Origin: Pseudomonas oryzihabitans
GTDB lineage: Bacteria > Pseudomonadota > Gammaproteobacteria > Pseudomonadales > Pseudomonadaceae
Reading direction: 5' to 3'
DNA: 64,000 nt
Assembly (NCBI RefSeq): GCF_007665395.1
Contig: NZ_VDND01000013.1
Span: forward strand, 1-64,000
Within the stretch, counting starts at the first letter, position 1. Each line of letters begins with the position of its first letter. A program made the position numbers and the translations under genes. Below, piece by piece: positions 44,456-53,409 of the stretch. Under the pieces are notes generated by a model that worked only from the letters and a program-made list of their open reading frames with translations, searched no databases and was not told the origin of the DNA.

Positions 44456-45673
44456 CTAGCGACTACCCACCTTGAGCGGCTGGGTCGGCGCCGGCAGGCT
44501 GGCCAGGACCGCGTCGCGCTGGCGCTTGAGCGCGGCCAGGGTGGTGGCATCGGCCATGGGTACCGACTGGGCATCGACGGTCATGCCCGGGCGCACCCGC
44601 TGCAGGCCGTTGACCACGATGCGATCGCCGGCTTCCAGGCCCTTGCGCACGATGCGCAGGCCTTCCAGGCGCGGGCCCAGGTCGACGTTGCGGTAGGCGG
44701 TCTTGTTCTGGCCATCCACCACCAGCACGAATTTCTTGCCCAGGTCGGTGCCCACGGCGGCGTCCTGGATCAGGGTGCCTTCGTAGGTGCCGCTGCCCAC
44801 CAGCCGCAGCCGGGCGTAGAGCCCCGGGGTGAAGCGACCGTCGGCGTTGTCGAACACGGCGCGGCCGTGGATGGTACCGGTACGCGGATCGAGCTGGTTG
44901 TCCATGAAGTCCATGTGGCCCTCATGGGTGAAGTCGTCCTCGTTGGACAGCGCCATGTAGACCGGGCTGGTCGCGCCGCGCTGACCCTGGCGGGCGAGCG
45001 CCTGCTGCTTGAGGAAAACCCGCTCGTCGGCGTCGAAATAGGCATAGACCTTGTCGGTGGAGACCAGGGTGGTGAGGCGGGTATCGCCGGCGTTGACCAG
45101 GTTGCCGGCGGTCACCTCGGCCCGGCCGACGCGACCGTCGATGGCGGCGCGGACCTCAGTGAAGCCCAGATCCAGGCGCGCGGCATCCAGTTGCGCCTGG
45201 GCGGCGGCGACACTGGCCTTGGCTTCCTGGGCGGCGCTGCGGCGGGCCTCGACGATTTCCGCGGAGATGGCGTTGCTGCTGCGCAGGCGCTCACCGCGGG
45301 CGGCTTCGTCGGCGGTGCGGCTGGCGTTGGCGCGGGCCTGCTGCAGGCCGGCTTCGAGGCGCTTGACCTCGGCCTGGAAGGGGCGCGGATCGATCTGCAG
45401 CAGCAGGTCGCCGCGCTTGACCCGGGCACCCTCGTGGAACAGCACGCGGTCGACATAGCCGGACACGCGGGGACGGACCACCACGGATTCCGGCGCCTCC
45501 AGGCGCCCGGTCACCTCGTCCCATTCCACCACCGGCTGGCGCAGCACCTCGGCGGCGCTCACCTTGGGCGCGGGCGGCGCGGCACTGGCCTGGGGCCGGG
45601 AATCGCCGCAGGCGGCGAGGAGCAGGGTAGAGGTCAGGGCCAGCGGGCCGAGGGTTTTCGCGAAGAGATCCAT
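44456..45673 (-). CDS. mexE: RND efflux periplasmic adaptor, MexE-like lipoprotein
   Basis: A 405-residue membrane fusion protein. The signal peptide ends with lipobox LLAAC (cysteine about 22). The lipoyl halves are RPRVSGYVDRVLFHEGARVKRGDLLLQID and VRAAIDGRVGRAEVTAGNLV, flanking an alpha-helical hairpin (about 100-165); beta-barrel DGRFTPGLYARLRL follows. It links MexF to OprN. First gene of the efflux operon; a nod-box-like MexT site lies about 120-135 bases upstream. Confidence 0.9.
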   Translation of the reverse strand: MDLFAKTLGPLALTSTLLLAACGDSRPQASAAPPAPKVSAAEVLRQPVVEWDEVTGRLEAPESVVVRPRVSGYVDRVLFHEGARVKRGDLLLQIDPRPFQAEVKRLEAGLQQARANASRTADEAARGERLRSSNAISAEIVEARRSAAQEAKASVAAAQAQLDAARLDLGFTEVRAAIDGRVGRAEVTAGNLVNAGDTRLTTLVSTDKVYAYFDADERVFLKQQALARQGQRGATSPVYMALSNEDDFTHEGHMDFMDNQLDPRTGTIHGRAVFDNADGRFTPGLYARLRLVGSGTYEGTLIQDAAVGTDLGKKFVLVVDGQNKTAYRNVDLGPRLEGLRIVRKGLEAGDRIVVNGLQRVRPGMTVDAQSVPMADATTLAALKRQRDAVLASLPAPTQPLKVGSR

Positions 45674-45793
45674 GTTCGAGTCCGCCCGAGGTGGAAAGAG
45701 GTCAGGGAGGCGAGTCTGCCGCCACGCGCGGGCAGCGACGAATCGAAGGGCTCGAACTTATTTATCGATGGCGGTGATGGTTTCGCCGTAGGT

Positions 45794-45808
45794 ATCGCTG
45801 TGAGTGAT
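45794..45808 (-). promoter_or_regulatory. Candidate MexT (nod-box-like) site upstream of mexE
   Basis: On the minus strand ATC-N9-GAT (ATCACTCACAGCGAT) has the LysR nod-box core that MexT recognises, and the first half matches the ATCA-N5-xxCGAT form recalled for MexT targets; the third ACYAT element is poorly conserved. It lies 121-135 bases before the mexE start. Confidence 0.5.
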
Positions 45809-45961
45809 CGGGACGCTCTGGAGTGGGGTTCTGCGGGAGAGTCACGGTTGAGCAGCTAATCGCAGGGTGGAGACGTAAAGCAGCCAGCCTATCGTTCTGT
45901 TCGATAATTCCATTATTTTGTGGTTAAAGCCGAGGGAGAGAGGATAGCCAGCCAAATACGG

Positions 45962-45987
45962 GAATTAGCTGTAATAGGATATAATTC
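45962..45987 (+). promoter_or_regulatory. hipBA promoter and overlapping dyad operator
   Basis: A perfect TATAAT (45980-45985) lies 47 bases before the hipB ATG. It is overlapped by an inverted repeat GAATTA-N14-TAATTC whose arm centres are two helical turns apart, the geometry of HipB-type autorepression. The -35 region is poor. The whole stretch is AT-rich against its surroundings. Confidence 0.6.
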
Positions 45988-46032
45988 TCTTTTGTTGTGT
46001 ATAAAGTGCGATTAAAGAGGATAAGCCCCGAT

Positions 46033-46350
46033 ATGCTGGATTTGAGCTTCAGCAAGCCAGGCGAAATCGTCAAGCAGCTGTGCAAGCGCTTGCGCACCGA
46101 GCGACTGGCGCAGCAATTGACTCAGGCCGAGGTCGCCGGCCGTGCCGGGCTTGGCACCAATACCGTGTCCAATCTCGAGGCGGGACGCAACGTCGGCTTC
46201 GAGAACCTGGTGCGAATCGCCATGGTGCTCGGCCGCAGCAAGGAATTCGAGGGTTTATTCCTGCCGAAACTGGACAGCCTGGAGGACGTGCGGCGCTATG
46301 AACAAAGCGCCAGACGCCAGCGTATCAAGAGGAAATCCAGCGATGTCTGA
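46033..46350 (+). CDS. hipB: HipB-like antitoxin, Xre-family DNA-binding protein
   Basis: A 105-residue helix-turn-helix protein. The HTH is AQQLTQAEVAGRAGLGTNTVSNLEAG (about 28-55), and the C-terminus is basic (ARRQRIKRKSSDV). It should bind the dyad at 45962-45987 and neutralise HipA. ATG 46033 is chosen since an upstream GTG at 45997 would fall only a few bases from the predicted transcript start. It overlaps hipA by eight bases. Confidence 0.85.
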   Translation: MLDLSFSKPGEIVKQLCKRLRTERLAQQLTQAEVAGRAGLGTNTVSNLEAGRNVGFENLVRIAMVLGRSKEFEGLFLPKLDSLEDVRRYEQSARRQRIKRKSSDV

Positions 46351-47602
46351 ACAGGTGGACGTCTACTACGAAGGCTGGGGCGAGCGCTGGCTGTGGGGGC
46401 GGCTGATGGCTACGACGGCCTTGGGTGGTCGTGCGCAGATCCTGTTCGAATACAGCGTGCAGGCGAAACAGCGGGGCTTCGAATTGTCGGCCCACCAGTT
46501 GCCGTTGGCGGGACCTTCCCTGCGTCGGGATTTTCCGGCCCATCAACTAGGATTACCAGGGCCGGTCTACGACGCCTTGCCGGATGGCTGGGGCATGCTG
46601 TTGATGAATCGACTGTTCAAACGCCGGGGACTCAACGCGGCACGCATCGGGCCGCTGCAACGGTTGGCCTACATAGGCGACAACGCCATGGGCGCTATGA
46701 CCTTCGAGCCTGCTGCCCCTGAAGGTAAGGCGGTAGAGGAGCATCTACCCCTGGAGCTGCTGTTGGCTGAAGTTCAGGAGGTGCTCACCGGTGAGGGTGG
46801 GGAGTTCCTGCAGACCTTGCTGCGGCTGGGCGGCTCGCCCCAAGGTGCTCGACCGAAGGCGCTGATTTATCGCGATCCACGTACGGATGGCTTCACTACC
46901 GTGGCCAAGTCGGATCTCGAGGCTTGGCTAATCAAATTTCCGGCCAAGGACGAGTATCCTGAGGTATGCGCCGTGGAAGCGCTTTATGCCGATTGCTTAC
47001 GCCTCTGTGGCATCCAAACGGCGGATACCCGCTACTTTCGTTTGCCCGATGGCCAGGCAGCCTTCGCTACTCGACGTTTTGATCGGGTGAACGGGCAACG
47101 CGTACCCATGCAAAGCCTCGCCGCTTTCACTGGCGCCGACTACCAGCAGCCGGGATCGCTCGACTACGTCAACTTCCTGCGGGCCACCCAACTTTGCACC
47201 AACGATATCCGCCAAAAGAACATCGCTTTCGAACGTGCCGTGTTCAATGTCGTCTTCAACAACAGGGATGATCATCCGAAGAACTTCGCCTACCTCATGT
47301 CCCCCACGGGTGCCTGGACCTTGGCACCCGCCTACGACGTGACCTTTTGCGAGGGGCCGCATGGCTATCATCAAATGGATGTGCTGGGTGAGGCCCTGGA
47401 CATCCGGCGGGCGGCGTTGCTCGATCTTGCGGACGAGGCCGAAGTCCCCCAGGCCGCCGCGAACGACATCATCGAACGTATCGGCCAGGTCGCTTGCCAA
47501 TTCACCGCTATTGCCGAACGCGACTATCCCGGAGCCATCACCCGAGGCACCCTGAAGACCATCCAAAGCCGCATCGACGAAAATCTTCGTTTGCTGCGCT
47601 GA
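46343..47602 (+). CDS. hipA: HipA-like serine/threonine kinase toxin
   Basis: A 419-residue HipA kinase. The N-terminal domain (about 1-100) precedes a glycine-rich loop GGSPQGARPK (about 163-172; S165 could correspond to the autophosphorylated serine), an ATP lysine in WLIKFPAKDEYPE, catalytic NNRDDHPKNFAYL with D310, and the metal aspartate D332 in LAPAYDVTF, nearly the same numbering as E. coli HipA (D309, D332). E. coli HipA phosphorylates glutamyl-tRNA synthetase; HipT variants target TrpS. This is full-length rather than HipT-like. Base and codon use are visibly less GC-rich than neighbours, indicating acquisition by transfer. Confidence 0.88.
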   Translation: MSEQVDVYYEGWGERWLWGRLMATTALGGRAQILFEYSVQAKQRGFELSAHQLPLAGPSLRRDFPAHQLGLPGPVYDALPDGWGMLLMNRLFKRRGLNAARIGPLQRLAYIGDNAMGAMTFEPAAPEGKAVEEHLPLELLLAEVQEVLTGEGGEFLQTLLRLGGSPQGARPKALIYRDPRTDGFTTVAKSDLEAWLIKFPAKDEYPEVCAVEALYADCLRLCGIQTADTRYFRLPDGQAAFATRRFDRVNGQRVPMQSLAAFTGADYQQPGSLDYVNFLRATQLCTNDIRQKNIAFERAVFNVVFNNRDDHPKNFAYLMSPTGAWTLAPAYDVTFCEGPHGYHQMDVLGEALDIRRAALLDLADEAEVPQAAANDIIERIGQVACQFTAIAERDYPGAITRGTLKTIQSRIDENLRLLR

Positions 47603-47662
47603 GGCGCAAGAGCGGCGGTTGCAAAACAGCCGTTCGCCAACCCGAGGCGCGGTGAGCTTGGC

Positions 47663-48583
47663 CTAGAGACTGTCCGGATCCCCAATGAACATCTGGATGC
47701 GCGACCTCAGCCAGCGCTCGCCGGGGTCGTGATCCTGGGCGCCGCTCCAGGCCATGGGCAGCTCGTGGCCGCCGTCGCGCAGTTCCTCGGGTGGGTCCTC
47801 GTACCTCAGGCCGCCGGCGCTGGCCAGCAGCCGGGCGGTGTAGTCGGGCACCATCACCAGCAGGTCGGTCTCCGCCAGCAGCGAGCCCAGGCCGTTGAAC
47901 TGGGGCACCGCCAGCACCACCCGGCGCTGGCGGCCGAGCTTGTCGAGCAATTCGTCGACGTAGCCGGTGAGGTCGCCGGCATAGGACACCAGGGCATGGG
48001 GCCGGGCGCAGTATTCGTCCAGGGTCAGGCGCCCGGGCTTGCTGTCGGCGCGCAGCACCTTGAAGCCGAAGCGGCGCACCGGGCGGCGCTTGGAATTGGC
48101 TGGCAGTTCCTCGGTATAGCCCACCGCCACGGTGATCTCGCCGGAGGCCAGCATGCCGGCGGCGGTCAGGTAGTTCATCCGCCGTACCACCAGGGTGGTG
48201 CCCGGCGCCTCGATGCGGATGCGCCGGAGCAGTGGCGGCAATAGGGCGAATTCGACGTCGTCGGACAGGCCGACGCGGAACACCCGGTCGGCGCTGGCCG
48301 GCTCGAAGCTCTGGGTACGGCTCACCGCGCTGGAGATTTGGTCCAGCGCCGGTGACAGCAGGGCGGCGATCTCCTGAGCGCGCGGCGTGGGTTCCATGCT
48401 GCGCCCGGTGCGCACGAACAGCGGGTCGTCGAACAGGGTGCGCAGGCGGGCCAGGGCGGCGCTGATGGCCGGCTGGCCGAGGAACAGCTTTTCCGCGGCA
48501 CGGGTGACGCTGCGCTCGAGCATCAGGGTCTCGAACACGATGAGCAGATTGAGGTCGACGCGGCGCAGATCGGTACGGTTCAT
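47663..48583 (-). CDS. mexT: LysR-type activator MexT
   Basis: A 306-residue LysR regulator. The N-terminus RRVDLNLLIVFETLM and SVTRAAEKLFLGQPAISAAL (helix-turn-helix) match P. aeruginosa MexT as I know it, as do SDDVEFALLPPLLRRIR, YCARPHALVS and the C-terminal RIQMFIGDPDSL. MexT activates mexEF-oprN and mexS and responds to disulfide or nitrosative stress. The gene reads through without the 8-bp insertion that inactivates MexT in some PAO1 lines. It points toward mexE but is separated from it by hipBA. Confidence 0.93.
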   Translation of the reverse strand: MNRTDLRRVDLNLLIVFETLMLERSVTRAAEKLFLGQPAISAALARLRTLFDDPLFVRTGRSMEPTPRAQEIAALLSPALDQISSAVSRTQSFEPASADRVFRVGLSDDVEFALLPPLLRRIRIEAPGTTLVVRRMNYLTAAGMLASGEITVAVGYTEELPANSKRRPVRRFGFKVLRADSKPGRLTLDEYCARPHALVSYAGDLTGYVDELLDKLGRQRRVVLAVPQFNGLGSLLAETDLLVMVPDYTARLLASAGGLRYEDPPEELRDGGHELPMAWSGAQDHDPGERWLRSRIQMFIGDPDSL

Positions 48584-48606
48584 TCAGGGCCCGGCTTCGG
48601 GAGTGG

Positions 48607-48630
48607 ATCGATTCCCGCGATGTCCATTAT
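48607..48630. promoter_or_regulatory. MexT nod-box in the mexT-mexS intergenic region
   Basis: ATC-N9-GAT at 48607-48621 followed by GTCC-ATTAT closely fits the MexT consensus as I recall it (ATCA-N5-GTCGAT-N4-ACYAT): three of four, four of six and four of five positions. It lies 106-129 bases before mexS and 24-47 before mexT, so it can serve both divergent genes. Confidence 0.65.
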
Positions 48631-48735
48631 CGATGGGGATGCATGGCATCCTAAGGCAAGGCTCGTTAGAGTCCTAGCCATAAGCAGTCCGCCTCGGCAA
48701 CCGTTCCGGGGTCGGCGTCAACGCGAGGTAGTCCC

Positions 48736-49752
48736 ATGTCCCGCCTGATCCAGTTCACCGAGTTCGGCCCGCCGGAGGTGCTCACCTGCATCGACCGACC
48801 CACGCCCGTGGCCGGGGCCGGCGAGGTGCTGGTGCGGGTGGCGGCCATCGGCGTGAGCTGGTACGACGTGCTCTGGCGGCAGAACCTGGCTCCCGAGCAG
48901 GCCATTCCGCCCGCCGGGCTGGGCTGCGAACTGGCCGGGGTGGTCATCGCCCTGGGCGAAGGCGTCAGCGAGCTGGCGGTGGGCGATCGGGTGGCTAGTT
49001 TCCTCGGTCACGACATCAATCGCTACCCGGCCTATGGCGACGAGCTGGTCTATCCGGCCACCTCCCTGACGCGCTATCCGGACGTCCTCACCCCGGTGGA
49101 AGCCGCGGTGCACTACACCCCGCTGCTCACCGCCTACACCGGCCTGGTCCACCAGGCCCGGTTGCAACCGGGCGAGTGGGTGCTGATCACCGATGCCAGC
49201 CGCTGCTGCGGTCCGGTGTCCATCCAGCTGGCCAAGGCCCTGGGCGGTCGGGTGATCGCCACCACCCACGACGCCGCCGACCGCGACTACCTGCGCGAAC
49301 TGGGCGCCGAGAAAGTCATCGCCGCCGAGGAAGAGGACCTGGTCAGCCGTATTGCCAGCATCACCGATGGCGTCGGCGTGCACGTGGCCCTGGATGCCCT
49401 GGGCGGTCCGCAACTGGCCCTGCTCGGCGAGGCCATGGCGCCCCGCGGTCGGCTGCTGCTCTACGGCCTCAATGGCGGCAACCAGACCCCGCTGCCCGCC
49501 TGCGCGGCCTTCAAGAAGAAATTCAAGCTCTACATCCACTGTGTCCAGGATTTCACCGGCCAGCCGGAGATGGGCCTGGAGGCGGATTGCGCCGCCGTGC
49601 GCGAGGCCTTGCAGCACATCGACCAGTTGACGCGCGACCGGCTGCTCAAGGCGCAGATCAAGCAGGTGTTTCCCTTCGACCAGTACGTCGAGGCCCACCG
49701 GTGCATGGAGCAGTGCCCCACTCGCGGCCGGGTGGTGCTGAGCGTCGACTAG
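48736..49752 (+). CDS. mexS: Zinc-independent quinone oxidoreductase-like protein MexS
   Basis: A 338-residue medium-chain dehydrogenase/reductase. The GroES-like N-terminal half has VRVAAIGVSWYDVLWRQNLA, a near-identical match to P. aeruginosa MexS; the Rossmann half has SIQLAKALGGRVIATTHDAADRDYLRELGAEKVI. Catalytic-zinc ligands of alcohol dehydrogenases are absent. MexS loss raises MexT-dependent efflux, presumably because MexS removes a toxic electrophile. Divergent from mexT as in P. aeruginosa. Confidence 0.92.
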   Translation: MSRLIQFTEFGPPEVLTCIDRPTPVAGAGEVLVRVAAIGVSWYDVLWRQNLAPEQAIPPAGLGCELAGVVIALGEGVSELAVGDRVASFLGHDINRYPAYGDELVYPATSLTRYPDVLTPVEAAVHYTPLLTAYTGLVHQARLQPGEWVLITDASRCCGPVSIQLAKALGGRVIATTHDAADRDYLRELGAEKVIAAEEEDLVSRIASITDGVGVHVALDALGGPQLALLGEAMAPRGRLLLYGLNGGNQTPLPACAAFKKKFKLYIHCVQDFTGQPEMGLEADCAAVREALQHIDQLTRDRLLKAQIKQVFPFDQYVEAHRCMEQCPTRGRVVLSVD

Positions 49753-49758
49753 GCCTTG

Positions 49759-49804
49759 CCGCCATGAAAAAACCCACGCCTTGGCGTGGGTTTTTTCATG
49801 GCGG
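49759..49804. terminator. Very long palindromic bidirectional terminator
   Basis: Two perfectly complementary 22-base arms (49759-49780 and 49783-49804) with only TT between them contain an A6 tract, an eight-base GC stem and a T6 tract. It ends both mexS and the convergent acyltransferase gene. Confidence 0.93.
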
Positions 49805-49822
49805 GTCATCCAGGCCGGGCGC

Positions 49823-50884
49823 CTAGGCGGTGGCCTTTTTCTGCAGCGGCGGGGTGGCGCGGTTGACCCGCGTCTTGGCGCCGAAGAAGGCCACGCTGAG
49901 GAAATGCAGCGGGCTGATGCGCTCCAGCACCAGCTTCAGCGCCACGGGCAGGAACAGGCCCATCACCATGCTGACGGTGAAGACCACCCAGACGTCGTGC
50001 ACCTGCAGCTTGTTCAGCACGATGCGGGCACCGGCGGTGCCGAAGACGTGGAACAGGTAGATCTCGAAGGAGAAGTAGCCCAGCCAGGCCAGCGGCTTGA
50101 AGTAGAAGCGGCGGGCGATCAGCAGGCTGATGGCGGCCAGGCCCAGGGCGGTGCCGATCACCGCCATGTCGGTCTCGTCGAGATCGATCAGCTCGAACAG
50201 GTAGGCCTGGTCGAGGGCCACCAGGATCGCCAGGGCCACGGCCATGGCCGTCACGTTGCGGCGGGTGATGAGTTGCGCGCCGAAGCGGTAGAGGCCCAGG
50301 CCCAGCAGGAAGAAGGGGAACAGCTGCACCGCCTTGTAGAGGCTGAACAGGTCCGGGAAGCTTTCCCAGGCGAAGGAGGCCGCCAGGGCCACGGCGAACA
50401 CCAGGCCGAAGTTGCGCAGGCTCAGCAGCAATCCGGCCTTTTCCACCAGGGCGATCGCCACGAAGATGCAGAAGATCGACTGCAGGAACCAGAAGTGCGC
50501 ATAGCTGAAGAAGTAGATGCTGAAGATGTCGGTCAGCTGCGGCTTGTAGTTGGTGTTGGGCACCGCCATCTGCAAGGCGAAGAATAGCGTCGAGACCACC
50601 AGCAGGGGAATGCCGATGCGTTTGAATTTGCCCTGGTAGAAGCGCGACAGGTCGCTGCCGGTGTTGACCGGACGCAGCGCATAGACATAGCCGGAGATGG
50701 CGGTGAACAGCGGCATCCGGATGTAGACGAGGGAATCGTAGAGGTAGCGCAGCACGGAGTCGTCGGGCACCTTCATGCCCAGGGTGGACGAACTGCCGAT
50801 CACGTGGCCCGCTACCATTAGAAACAGCGCCAGTCCGCGAATCGTCTCTATTCGCAGATCCTTTTCCGGCGTGGTCTTGGTCAT
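49823..50884 (-). CDS. Acyltransferase family 3 membrane protein
   Basis: A 353-residue integral membrane O-acyltransferase with about ten helices. RIETIRGLALFLMVAGHVIG near the N-terminus holds the catalytic histidine, and RMPLFTAISGYVYAL with the following FKRIGIPLLV is the second family motif; FEIYLFHVFG lies near the end. Such enzymes acylate surface polysaccharides or lipids. No glycan genes adjoin, so the acceptor is unknown; EpsG/OpgC-like or O-antigen acetylation are options. Confidence 0.82.
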   Translation of the reverse strand: MTKTTPEKDLRIETIRGLALFLMVAGHVIGSSSTLGMKVPDDSVLRYLYDSLVYIRMPLFTAISGYVYALRPVNTGSDLSRFYQGKFKRIGIPLLVVSTLFFALQMAVPNTNYKPQLTDIFSIYFFSYAHFWFLQSIFCIFVAIALVEKAGLLLSLRNFGLVFAVALAASFAWESFPDLFSLYKAVQLFPFFLLGLGLYRFGAQLITRRNVTAMAVALAILVALDQAYLFELIDLDETDMAVIGTALGLAAISLLIARRFYFKPLAWLGYFSFEIYLFHVFGTAGARIVLNKLQVHDVWVVFTVSMVMGLFLPVALKLVLERISPLHFLSVAFFGAKTRVNRATPPLQKKATA

Positions 50885-51155
50885 GCTGAGTCCTCTGTAC
50901 TAGCTAAGGCGAGACAGCGATTCCTCGAAGGGAGACGGGGAACGAATGTCGGCGCATCGATCATCTGAGCCCGCTGAGCTTAGGCTAGTTCGTTAGCCGC
51001 CTTGCGATAGCCCAGGAAAAAGCCCGGCTTTTCTTGCGCTGCATCACTTTTCCATGAAGTGATTCCTGAAAGTGTGAACTTGCAACGTCAGCGAACGACG
51101 CCGATTCAGGTGGCATTCTGCCAGTTTTAAGGGTTTCTTAAGCTGAGGGAAGCTA

Positions 51156-51174
51156 GGCGGCCGGTATGGCCGCC
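51156..51174 (-). terminator. Hairpin after the YciI gene
   Basis: A perfect seven-base stem GGCGGCC/GGCCGCC lies seven bases beyond the YciI stop on the minus strand; no T tract follows, so termination is probably weak or Rho-assisted. Confidence 0.5.
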
Positions 51175-51180
51175 CTTCGC

Positions 51181-51477
51181 TCAGATGAAGGCCTTGCCGT
51201 CGATCACTGCCTTGCGCCAGCGGGTGATGCGCACCTCGCCCGGCAGCCCGGCGCTGCTGAAGGGGTCACGCGCCAGGAAGGCTTCCGCCTCGGCCCGGGT
51301 TTCCACATCAACGATATAGACGCTGCCGCTGGCGGTCTCGCCGTCGTCACTGAGCTTGGCGCCACAGGCCAGCAGGGCGGCGGCGTTCTCGCGCAGGAAA
51401 TCCAGGTGGGCCGGGCGATGCTGCTGGCGCAGGGCCAGGCTGTCCGGCTTGTCGAAGGTCTCGATCAGAAAAGGCAT
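51181..51477 (-). CDS. yciI: YciI family protein
   Basis: A 98-residue ferredoxin-like dimeric alpha/beta barrel protein. HRPAHLDFLRENAAALLACGAKL contains the conserved histidine and aspartate of the YciI pair, and GSVYIVDVETRAEAEAFLARDPFSSAGL the remaining core. Members act in chloromuconate-like chemistry or have unknown roles. Monocistronic. Confidence 0.88.
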   Translation of the reverse strand: MPFLIETFDKPDSLALRQQHRPAHLDFLRENAAALLACGAKLSDDGETASGSVYIVDVETRAEAEAFLARDPFSSAGLPGEVRITRWRKAVIDGKAFI

Positions 51478-51672
51478 GGCAGGCTCCGAAAAGGGCGACA
51501 GCCCCGCTGGCCGCCGCTGGCGCAGGGTGGCGCGATCCTGGGTGCAGCGTCAATCGGCGGTACGACGACCCGACCACGTCGATCCTGGGCATAGCCATAG
51601 CAGAGAAACGTATTAAACATTCTTTTATAAAGGAGCCATTCTTGCCTTCTTTTGGAATATAAGGAGGTTCTC

Positions 51673-52629
51673 ATGGCTCTGCTGTCGATCCGGCGTCTCG
51701 CGCGCCTCTGCGGGATACTGGCAGTCACCCTTGGCCTGTTGGCGCCGGTGCAGGCGGCCGACCAGGCGCTGCGCATCGGTTACCAGAAGGGCGGCGGTCT
51801 GCTGGCGGTGCTCAAGGCCCAGGGCACCCTGGAGCAGGCTCTGGGCGCCCAGGGCTACCAGGTCAGCTGGCGCGAATTCCAGGCCGGTCCGCAACTGCTG
51901 GAAGCGCTCAATGCCGGTAGCGTCGACGTCGGCTACACGGGTTCACCGCCACCAATCTTCGCCCAGGCCGCCGGCATCGACCTGGTCTACCTGGGGGCCG
52001 AGCCGGCCAGCGAGAAGGTCGAGGCTATCGTGGTGCCGAACGGCTCCGCGCTCCACGCGGTCAGCGAACTCAAGGGCAAGAAGGTGGCGGTGCAGAAGGG
52101 CTCGAGCGCCAACTTCCTGCTGGTCGCCGCGCTGAACAAGGCCGGGCTCACGCTCAAGGACATCCAGCCGGTCTATCTCGCGCCCGCCGACGCCCGCGCC
52201 GCCTTCGCCAATGGCTCGGTGGATGCCTGGGCGATCTGGGATCCCTACCTCGCCGCCATTCAGCAGAGCCAGGCGGTACGGGTCCTGGCGAACTACCAGG
52301 GCCTGTTGCACGCCAACAGCTTCTATGAGGGGTCGCGGCGCTTCGCCGACGCCCATCCCCAGGCGATCCGCCTGCTACTGGCCGAGCTGGCCAAGGCCGG
52401 CGCCTGGGCCAATGCTCACAAGCCGGAGGTGAGTCGCATCCTGGCCGAGCAGATCGGCCTGCCCGAGGCGGTGACCGCCACCTGGCAGGCGCGTACCGGC
52501 TATGGGGTGACCCCGCTGACGCCCGAGATCATCGCCATCCAGCAGCAGACCGCCGACATCTTCCAGGCCCAGGGTCTGATCCCGCGCAAGGTCGACGTCA
52601 GCCAGGCGGTCTGGCAGGCGCCGCGCTAG
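51673..52629 (+). CDS. Aliphatic sulfonate-type ABC substrate-binding protein, orphan
   Basis: A 318-residue periplasmic binding protein of the SsuA/TauA/NrtA family. Signal peptide about 1-28, cleaved after VQA. Mature motifs are LRIGYQKGGGLLAVLKAQG, FQAGPQLLEALNAGSVDVGYTGSPPPIFAQ and VAVQKGSSANFLL. An ideal AAGGAGG precedes ATG 51673, and the upstream 60 bases are AT-rich, suggesting strong inducible expression, perhaps on sulfur starvation. No permease or ATPase adjoins it, so it likely feeds an SsuBC-type transporter elsewhere. Confidence 0.85.
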   Translation: MALLSIRRLARLCGILAVTLGLLAPVQAADQALRIGYQKGGGLLAVLKAQGTLEQALGAQGYQVSWREFQAGPQLLEALNAGSVDVGYTGSPPPIFAQAAGIDLVYLGAEPASEKVEAIVVPNGSALHAVSELKGKKVAVQKGSSANFLLVAALNKAGLTLKDIQPVYLAPADARAAFANGSVDAWAIWDPYLAAIQQSQAVRVLANYQGLLHANSFYEGSRRFADAHPQAIRLLLAELAKAGAWANAHKPEVSRILAEQIGLPEAVTATWQARTGYGVTPLTPEIIAIQQQTADIFQAQGLIPRKVDVSQAVWQAPR

Positions 52630-52631
52630 GC

Positions 52632-53409
52632 TCAGGCGCGCCGCGGCAACAGATAGCCCAGCAGGAACATCCCGGCCGCGGCGACCACCACCGAGGGGCC
52701 GGCCGGGGTGTCCTGGTACCAGGACAGCGTCAGCCCCAGGCACACCGCCGCCATGCCCAGCAGGCTGGCGCCACAGGCCATCTGTTCCGGGCTGCGGGCG
52801 TGGCGCTGGGCGGTGGCGGCAGGGATGATCAGCAGCGAGGTGATCAGCAGCACCCCGACGATCTTCATGGCCACGGCGATGACGATGGCCACCAGCAGCA
52901 TCAGCGCCAGGCGGATCCAGGTCACCGGCAGGCCTTCCACCTCGGCCAGCTCCTCGTGCACGGTGATGGCCAGCAAGGGTCGCCATAGCCAGGCCAGGGC
53001 CGCCAGCACCAGGGCGCTGCCACCGAGGATCCAGCGCAGATCGCCGGGGCCGACCGCCAGGAGGTCACCGAACAGATAGCTCATCAGGTCGATGCGTACC
53101 TCGTGCATGAAGGACAGCGCCACCAGCCCCAGCGACAGGGTGCTGTGGGCGAGGATGCCGAGCAGGGTGTCGGCGGCGAGGCCGCGCCGGCGCTGCAGCA
53201 CCACCAGCAGCACGGCCAGCGCCAGGCAGCCGACGGTGACGGTCAGGGTCGGGCTGACATCCAGCAGGAAGCCCAGGGCCACCCCGAGCAGGGCGGCGTG
53301 GGACAGGGTGTCGCCGAAATAGGCCATGCGCCGCCAGACCACGAAGGAACCGAGGGGACCGGCGACGAGGGCGAGGGCGAGACCGGCGAGCAGGGCATAC
53401 AGCAGGAAA

